18,789 nt of DNA. Source: Nautiliaceae bacterium. Lineage in GTDB: Bacteria > Campylobacterota > Campylobacteria > Campylobacterales > Nautiliaceae. Location: positions 1-18,789 of the forward strand of contig JAMOSM010000012.1 in the NCBI GenBank assembly GCA_027063075.1, given 5' to 3'. Positions 15,155 through 18,789 of the stretch are shown here, piece by piece (position 1 is the first letter of the stretch; the number at the start of each line of letters is the position of its first letter). A program made the position numbers and the translations under genes. The notes beneath the pieces were generated by a model. The model saw only the letters and a list, made by a program, of their open reading frames with translations. It was not told the origin of the DNA and did not search any database.

Positions 15155-16291
15155 ATGAAACAAAAAACTTTTTCTCAAAAACTTGCCGAATTTTTTCACT
15201 GGGAAATATCTGCAAAACCTGAAGTAGATTTGTCTCCTGATATATGGTCTGAGCTCAAACCTTTCAGAACTCCTATTATTTTAACTATTTTAATAATGCT
15301 TTTTGGGACCTTAGGGTATATTTGGATAGATAATTTTCCTTTAATGGATGCTATTTATCAAACAGGTATTACATTTACTACCGTTGGTTTTGGGGAAATC
15401 AGACCCATTTCACCTGCTGGAAGACTTTTTACCATTTTTCTTATTGTTGCTGGATTTGCCGTTTTTTCTTATGCTGTGGGAATTTTGGTTGAGGTTATTA
15501 ATAAAGGTCGTCTTATTGCACTGTTTAAGGAGAATAGAATGCTTTATAAAATTGCAAGATTAAAAAATCACATGGTAATTTGTTATCACAATGAATATAC
15601 AATTGAACTTACAAAAGAGCTAAGACACGCTCATATCCCTTTTGTAGTTGTGTCTCCAGAAGAAAGTCTTGAAGAGATTGCAAAAAAATATAAATATCCG
15701 TTTTTTGTAAAAGCAGAGCCTCATACACTGTTAGCTCTTAAAAAATCTCACTTAAGCAGTGCAAAAGGCGTAATTACTTTATCTAAAAACGTACCGGATA
15801 ACATTGCGGTAATAAGCAGTGTGAGGCTTTATGAGAAGGATTTAAAACGTCATCCTTATTATGTTCTCTCAGTTGCAAACACTGACGAAGAGATTGAAAA
15901 ACTGCAAAGGCTTGGTGCAAATGAGGTTCTCTCTCCTACAAAACTTATTGCAAAAAGAATGACTGCAATTACGGTTGATCCGGATGTAAAAAATATTTTA
16001 GAAGAGTTTGTATATTCAGTTGATACTCCGCTTGATTTAGAAGAGATAACTGTCAGTAAAAAATCTTGGGTTGCTTATAAAAAACTAAAAGAAGCTCATT
16101 TAAGAGAGCTTTTTAATGTAACAGTTGTTGGAATAAAAGAAGAAAGCGGAAAGTTTATTCCTATTCCAAAAGGTGATGTAATTATAAAACCGGGAGATGT
16201 ATTACTTATAATAGGTACAGGCAGAGATATGAAAAAAGCCAGAAAAATAATAAGAAGCACTAAAAAGCCAAAAGAACTTGATTTTATTTAG
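15155..16291 (+). CDS. Two-helix potassium channel with RCK domains
   Basis: An inner-membrane K+ channel of the MthK/Kch type, 378 residues. Membrane helix 1 spans about 39-57, the pore helix and selectivity filter are at 66-80 with TTVGFGEI (TVGFG instead of TVGYG), and helix 2 spans about 91-113. A cytoplasmic RCK_N-like domain (about 137-250) follows. It begins HMVICYHNEYTIELTKEL, where the usual GxGxxG nucleotide loop is absent. An RCK_C domain (about 285-370, IPIPKGDVIIKPGDVLLIIG) closes the protein. It resembles the Helicobacter channel HpKchA in layout and in being next to rpmB. No normal ribosome site precedes ATG 15155; only GGGG from the rpmB hairpin is present. It is three bases from argJ's ribosome site region. 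Confidence 0.9.
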   Translation: MKQKTFSQKLAEFFHWEISAKPEVDLSPDIWSELKPFRTPIILTILIMLFGTLGYIWIDNFPLMDAIYQTGITFTTVGFGEIRPISPAGRLFTIFLIVAGFAVFSYAVGILVEVINKGRLIALFKENRMLYKIARLKNHMVICYHNEYTIELTKELRHAHIPFVVVSPEESLEEIAKKYKYPFFVKAEPHTLLALKKSHLSSAKGVITLSKNVPDNIAVISSVRLYEKDLKRHPYYVLSVANTDEEIEKLQRLGANEVLSPTKLIAKRMTAITVDPDVKNILEEFVYSVDTPLDLEEITVSKKSWVAYKKLKEAHLRELFNVTVVGIKEESGKFIPIPKGDVIIKPGDVLLIIGTGRDMKKARKIIRSTKKPKELDFI

Positions 16292-16299
16292 GAGTGAAG

Positions 16300-17475
16300 A
16301 TGTTTAGAATAACGCCAATAGAGAACGGAATTTGTGCAGTTGATGGAATTTATGCAGGAGCTGTAAAGGGTGGATTTAAAAAAGATGATTATGATGTGGG
16401 ATTTATTAGAAGTCAAGAGCCTTTAGATATTGCTTATCTATTTACGACTAATAAATTTCAAGCAGCTCCTGTTAAGTATGTGCTTAAAAAAGGAATTAAA
16501 AAAACTAATTTTATTTTAGCTAATTCAAAAAACGCAAATGCCTTAACGGGTGATGAAGGAATAGAAGATATTGAAGAGATAATGGCGTATTTGAGCGAAA
16601 AAGTGAAAGTTGATAATCCTTTAATGAGTTCGACCGGAGTTATTGGGGTTAGGCTTGATAAAGAGAGAATAAAAAAAGCAATTGATAAAATGGATTTTAA
16701 TGAAAGAAATTCAAACAAGTTTGCAAGAGCAATAATGACGACTGATTCTTTTGAAAAAGAGATAGCATTTGAAGTTGAAGGAGAGTTTGGAAAATTTAGG
16801 ATAGGAGGGGTTGCTAAGGGTGCTGGGATGATAAATCCTCAAATGGCGACAATGCTCTGTTTTATTACAACAGATGCTGATATTCCTAAGGAGGATATGA
16901 GGGAGATTTTAAAAGAAGATAATGAAATTACTTTTAATGCTATAAGTGTTGATGGAGATACTTCTACAAACGATAGTGTATTTTTAATGACTACAAGAAA
17001 AGCCCATTATGAAAAAGAAGCTTTTAAAGAAGCGTTAAAACAGGTAATGTTAAAACTTGCACTTGATATTGTAAGAGATGGAGAAGGAGCTACAAAAACG
17101 GTTGGATTTGTTGTAACCGGGGCAAAAGATGAAAAAGAGGCAAAAATTGCTGCAAAAGCTCTTACAAATTCACTTCTTGTAAAAACGGCTCTTTTTGGAG
17201 AGGACCCTAACTGGGGAAGAATTGCTTCAACAATTGGAGCAAGTGGAGTTGAATGCGATGAGAAAAAACTGAGAATTTCTTTTGAAAATGTGTTGGTATA
17301 TGATAGAGGAAATATTCTTTTTGATAGTGAAACTGAGAGAAAAGCTAACGAAGTTATGAAAAAAAGAGAATTTAAAATTTATGTTGATTTAGGAATAGGT
17401 AAAGGGGCATTTACTGCTTATGGATGTGATTTGAGTTATGAATATGTAAAAATTAATGCAGAATATAGAACTTAA
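16300..17475 (+). CDS. argJ: Bifunctional glutamate N-acetyltransferase / amino-acid acetyltransferase
   Basis: Transfers acetyl from N-acetylornithine to glutamate in the cyclic arginine pathway and, in bifunctional members, also makes N-acetylglutamate from acetyl-CoA. The 391-residue protein matches ArgJ throughout: GIYAGAVKGGFKKDDYDVGF, FTTNKFQAAPV, ANSKNANALTGDEG, GVAKGAGMINPQMATMLCFI, NAISVDGDTSTNDS, and EDPNWGRIASTIGASG. Self-cleavage is expected between Ala183 and Thr184 in QMATML, giving alpha and beta chains with Thr184 as nucleophile. AGGAG at 16290-16294 is five bases from ATG 16300; a GTG at 16294 lies inside that site, so I reject it as start. The upstream TAG stop is part of the same ribosome site. 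Confidence 0.96.
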   Translation: MFRITPIENGICAVDGIYAGAVKGGFKKDDYDVGFIRSQEPLDIAYLFTTNKFQAAPVKYVLKKGIKKTNFILANSKNANALTGDEGIEDIEEIMAYLSEKVKVDNPLMSSTGVIGVRLDKERIKKAIDKMDFNERNSNKFARAIMTTDSFEKEIAFEVEGEFGKFRIGGVAKGAGMINPQMATMLCFITTDADIPKEDMREILKEDNEITFNAISVDGDTSTNDSVFLMTTRKAHYEKEAFKEALKQVMLKLALDIVRDGEGATKTVGFVVTGAKDEKEAKIAAKALTNSLLVKTALFGEDPNWGRIASTIGASGVECDEKKLRISFENVLVYDRGNILFDSETERKANEVMKKREFKIYVDLGIGKGAFTAYGCDLSYEYVKINAEYRT

Positions 17476-17508
17476 GGCAAAAATTCCCTTGCCTTTTTTA
17501 TTTTTTTT
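17474..17508 (+). terminator. argJ rho-independent terminator
   Basis: A 7-bp stem (AAGGCAA at 17474-17480, TTGCCTT at 17489-17495) closes an 8-nt loop and is followed by a long T-rich run to 17508. The stem starts within the argJ stop codon. This is the clearest terminator in the window. Confidence 0.9.
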
Positions 17509-17510
17509 GC

Positions 17511-17516
17511 TATAAT
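17511..17516 (+). promoter_or_regulatory. tRNA-Asn -10 box
   Basis: TTTTTTTGCTATAATTTCA gives TATAAT with extended TTTG, ending 11 bases before the first base of the tRNA, so the 5' leader would be only a few nucleotides. It directly follows the argJ terminator. Confidence 0.7.
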
Positions 17517-17527
17517 TTCAAAGACAT

Positions 17528-17603
17528 TCCGGCGTAGCTCAGTCGGTAGAGCAGACGGCTGTTAACCGTCGGGTCGCAGGTTCGAGTCCTGCCGCCGGAG
17601 CCA
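17528..17603 (+). tRNA. tRNA-Asn (anticodon GUU)
   Basis: A complete 76-base cloverleaf: acceptor TCCGGCG/CGCCGGA, D stem GCTC/GAGC, anticodon stem GACGG/CCGTC with loop CTGTTAA (GTT at 17561-17563), T stem GCAGG/CCTGC with TTCGAGT loop, discriminator G and encoded CCA. All stems pair perfectly. Confidence 0.98.
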
Positions 17604-17621
17604 TTATAAGTTTGGATTTAT

Positions 17622-17639
17622 AGGTGTTTGACACTTTTT
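17622..17639 (+). terminator. Possible weak terminator after tRNA-Asn
   Basis: AGGTGT (17622-17627) pairs with ACACTT (17631-17636), with one G-U pair and a 3-nt loop, and a run of five T residues (17635-17639) begins in the right arm. It is short and overlaps a TTGACA sequence, so its role is uncertain. Confidence 0.35.
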
Positions 17640-17738
17640 AAATAAGTTATAATTTTGGCAATGTTTTAAAATTTGCTTTCTTGTTAAGCGTATTTAATAT
17701 TCTAATTTTTAAATCTTGAAAAAGAAAACTTCTTTTGC

Positions 17739-17744
17739 TAAAAT
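17739..17744 (+). promoter_or_regulatory. tRNA-Thr -10 box
   Basis: TCTTTTGCTAAAATTTCATC aligns with the tRNA-Asn promoter (TTTTGCTATAATTTCA) with one difference, giving TAAAAT 10 bases before the tRNA. The same spacing for both tRNAs supports independent initiation. Confidence 0.6.
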
Positions 17745-17754
17745 TTCATCGCTT

Positions 17755-17831
17755 GCCGGCGTAGCTCAGTTGGCTAGAGCAGCTGATTTGTAATCAGCAG
17801 GTCGGGGGTTCGAGTCCCTTCGCCGGCTCCA
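17755..17831 (+). tRNA. tRNA-Thr (anticodon UGU)
   Basis: A complete 77-base cloverleaf: acceptor GCCGGCG/CGCCGGC, D stem GCTC/GAGC, anticodon stem GCTGA/TCAGC with loop TTTGTAA (TGT at 17789-17791), T stem GGGGG/CCCTT with two G-U pairs, discriminator T and encoded CCA. It ends 10 bases before the stop codon of the convergent gene, with no visible terminator. Confidence 0.98.
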
Positions 17832-17841
17832 CTTAAAACCT

Positions 17842-18660
17842 TTAAATAATGCTTAAATATCTTTCAATTCCATCTGGTGCAAGTGTTAGCGTTTCTTCTT
17901 TTATTTGTTGAGCAGCAAGTATATTTGCAGCAGTGGAAATCCCTCCGTTTATTCCAAGGGATGGTAATTTTTTCATAAATTCAATAGCTTCCTCATCATC
18001 TATTAAAATTACGTCATCTATTAAGCTTAAATTTAAAATTTTAGGAATAAATCCGGCTCCTATACCTTGGATTTTGTGAGGTTTTATCGGTAAGTCTTTG
18101 TTTTTTAGGGTGTTGTAGATAATGGGTGAGTTTTTTGATTCAACTGCTATTATTTTAACACCAAAAGGTTTTAATATTTTTCCAATTCCTGTTATACTTC
18201 CTCCACTTCCAACACTGCATACAAAGTATTTTGTAAATGAAGTTTGATTTAGAATTTCAAGTGCTGTTATTTCTTGGGAAGCCGGGTTTAGAGGATTTTC
18301 AAATTGGTTTGCATAATAAGCGTTGTTTTTTATAATATACTCTTTTGCTTCTTTTATAGCATCGCTTATATCTCCATCAGTTAGGATTAAGTTAGCTCCG
18401 TAAGCTTTTAAAAGTTTTTGTCTTTCAGTAGAAAAACTTTTTGGCATAAAAATAGTAGGTTTTAGACTGAATTTTTTTGCATAAAAACTAAGAGCTATTC
18501 CTGTGTTACCACTTGTAACTTCTACTATTTCTTTATATCCTTTTAAAAAGGCTTCTTTACACATAAAAAGAGCGGGTCTGTCTTTTATGCTTCCGGCCGG
18601 GTTTTTATATTCTAATTTTACAGATATGTCTCCCAATTGAAAAACAGGCGTGTTAAACAT
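17842..18660 (-). CDS. cysM: Cysteine synthase family protein (CysK/CysM-like, PLP-dependent)
   Basis: A pyridoxal-phosphate enzyme of the O-acetylserine sulfhydrylase family, expected to make cysteine from O-acetylserine or phosphoserine and sulfide. The PLP lysine is Lys26 in KNPAGSIKDRPALF, followed by the EVTSGNTGIALSFYAKKF substrate loop, the glycine-rich phosphate site CSVGSGGSITGIGKIL, the HKIQGIGAGFIP block and TLAPDGIERYLS at the end. At 272 residues it is shorter than usual (about 300), mostly from a trimmed N-terminus, but all key motifs are present. ATG behind AAAAGGAGTAGAAG. Its first codons overlap the stop of the upstream gene, so it is in an operon continuing beyond the window. 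Assignment to CysM rather than CysK, or to a related PLP enzyme, is not certain. Confidence 0.88.
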   Translation of the reverse strand: MFNTPVFQLGDISVKLEYKNPAGSIKDRPALFMCKEAFLKGYKEIVEVTSGNTGIALSFYAKKFSLKPTIFMPKSFSTERQKLLKAYGANLILTDGDISDAIKEAKEYIIKNNAYYANQFENPLNPASQEITALEILNQTSFTKYFVCSVGSGGSITGIGKILKPFGVKIIAVESKNSPIIYNTLKNKDLPIKPHKIQGIGAGFIPKILNLSLIDDVILIDDEEAIEFMKKLPSLGINGGISTAANILAAQQIKEETLTLAPDGIERYLSII

Positions 18661-18789
18661 CTTCTACTCCTTTTAAGAATAAAATTCCAATAGCGCTTGA
18701 AATAAGAGAAATTACAAAAAACAAAAATGCCGCCACTACGCCTGTAGCCGGATTTAAATGCAGATATTCAAGACCGTAAAGAAAGGTAA
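18653..18789 (-). CDS. C-terminal end of a membrane protein (5' end outside window)
   Basis: The only open minus-strand frame entering from the right edge encodes 44 residues ending at a TAA at 18655-18653. The tail has one clear membrane segment, ATGVVAAFLFFVISLIS through IGILFL, then the short polar end KGVEDV. The stop lies inside the first codons of the cysteine-synthase gene (8-base overlap), and the AAGGAG of that gene is within these codons, so the two are very likely co-transcribed and coupled. I do not recognise the family from this tail. A loose likeness to the last helix of YbhN/flippase-like (UPF0104) proteins exists, but this is weak. Confidence 0.7.
   Translation of the reverse strand, partial: TFLYGLEYLHLNPATGVVAAFLFFVISLISSAIGILFLKGVEDV

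Larger units (their letters stand above)
17604..17754 (+). other. 151-nt spacer between the two tRNAs
   Basis: No open frame of useful length on either strand. It contains the possible tRNA-Asn terminator, a TTGACA (17628-17633) and a TATAAT (17648-17653) separated by only 14 bases, a 7-bp AT-rich hairpin (AAAAGAA at 17720-17726 with TTCTTTT at 17730-17736) and the tRNA-Thr promoter. No function beyond promoters can be supported. Confidence 0.5.

Noticed and set aside
16294..16302. GTG at 16294 as argJ start
   Set aside because: The GTG overlaps the AGGAG ribosome site itself; ATG 16300 lies five bases after that site and gives a normal ArgJ N-terminus.
1..18789. CRISPR array, insertion sequence, prophage or genomic island
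   Set aside because: No spaced direct repeats, no transposase or integrase, and the tRNA genes are not followed by duplicated ends or integrases; all main genes are typical core genes of the phylum.

Overview
The window is ordinary, densely packed chromosomal sequence from an AT-rich Campylobacterota (epsilonproteobacterium). The best guess, by inference only, is a vent-type lineage such as Nautiliales (Nautilia, Caminibacter, Lebetimonas). Grounds are a Campylobacter-like flagellin next to a Maf flagellin glycosyltransferase, an AcnB-type aconitase, the long epsilon-type DapD, an rpmB / RCK potassium-channel pair like that of Helicobacter pylori, strong AAGGAG ribosome sites, and promoters with a TTTGnTATAATTT -10 element and no clear -35. 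I see no mobile element, CRISPR array, phage gene or sign of transfer, and no stretch over 300 bases lacks a gene or tRNA.

Layout. (1) 1-2591: the 3' part of a flagellin gene (+) converges on a Maf-family flagellin glycosyltransferase (-). (2) 2680-4609: a tight four-gene operon (+) encoding a cysteine-free rhodanese-like protein, an ArsC/YffB thioredoxin-fold protein, a DUF445 membrane protein and a hemerythrin-like helical protein. (3) 4631-7225: acnB (-), with a terminator folded into its own last codons. (4) 7373-13662: a six-gene operon (+): kdsD, an RsuA/RluB pseudouridine synthase, a YjbQ-family protein, a Kef-type antiporter, galU and glmS. dapD follows with its own promoter. (5) 14941-17475: rpmB, an RCK potassium channel and argJ (+), closed by a strong terminator. 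(6) 17528-17831: tRNA-Asn(GUU) and tRNA-Thr(UGU), each with its own promoter. (7) 17842-18789: a cysteine-synthase-family gene and the tail of an upstream membrane protein gene (-).

How they fit together. kdsD, galU, glmS and dapD all feed envelope precursors (KDO, UDP-glucose, glucosamine-6-phosphate and the diaminopimelate branch), so region 4 is largely an envelope-supply cluster that also carries an ion antiporter. Region 1 is motility plus flagellin glycosylation. argJ, dapD and the cysteine synthase are amino-acid biosynthesis; acnB is TCA or reverse TCA. The Kef antiporter and the channel are both potassium/proton systems with RCK-type domains.

I found no convincing new multi-gene system. 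The least explained parts are the small operon at 2680-4609, where two proteins keep a fold but appear to have lost its usual active-site residues; the channel at 15155 with a degenerate RCK nucleotide motif; the compact terminator/start overlap between rpmB and the channel; and the 151-nt spacer between the tRNAs.
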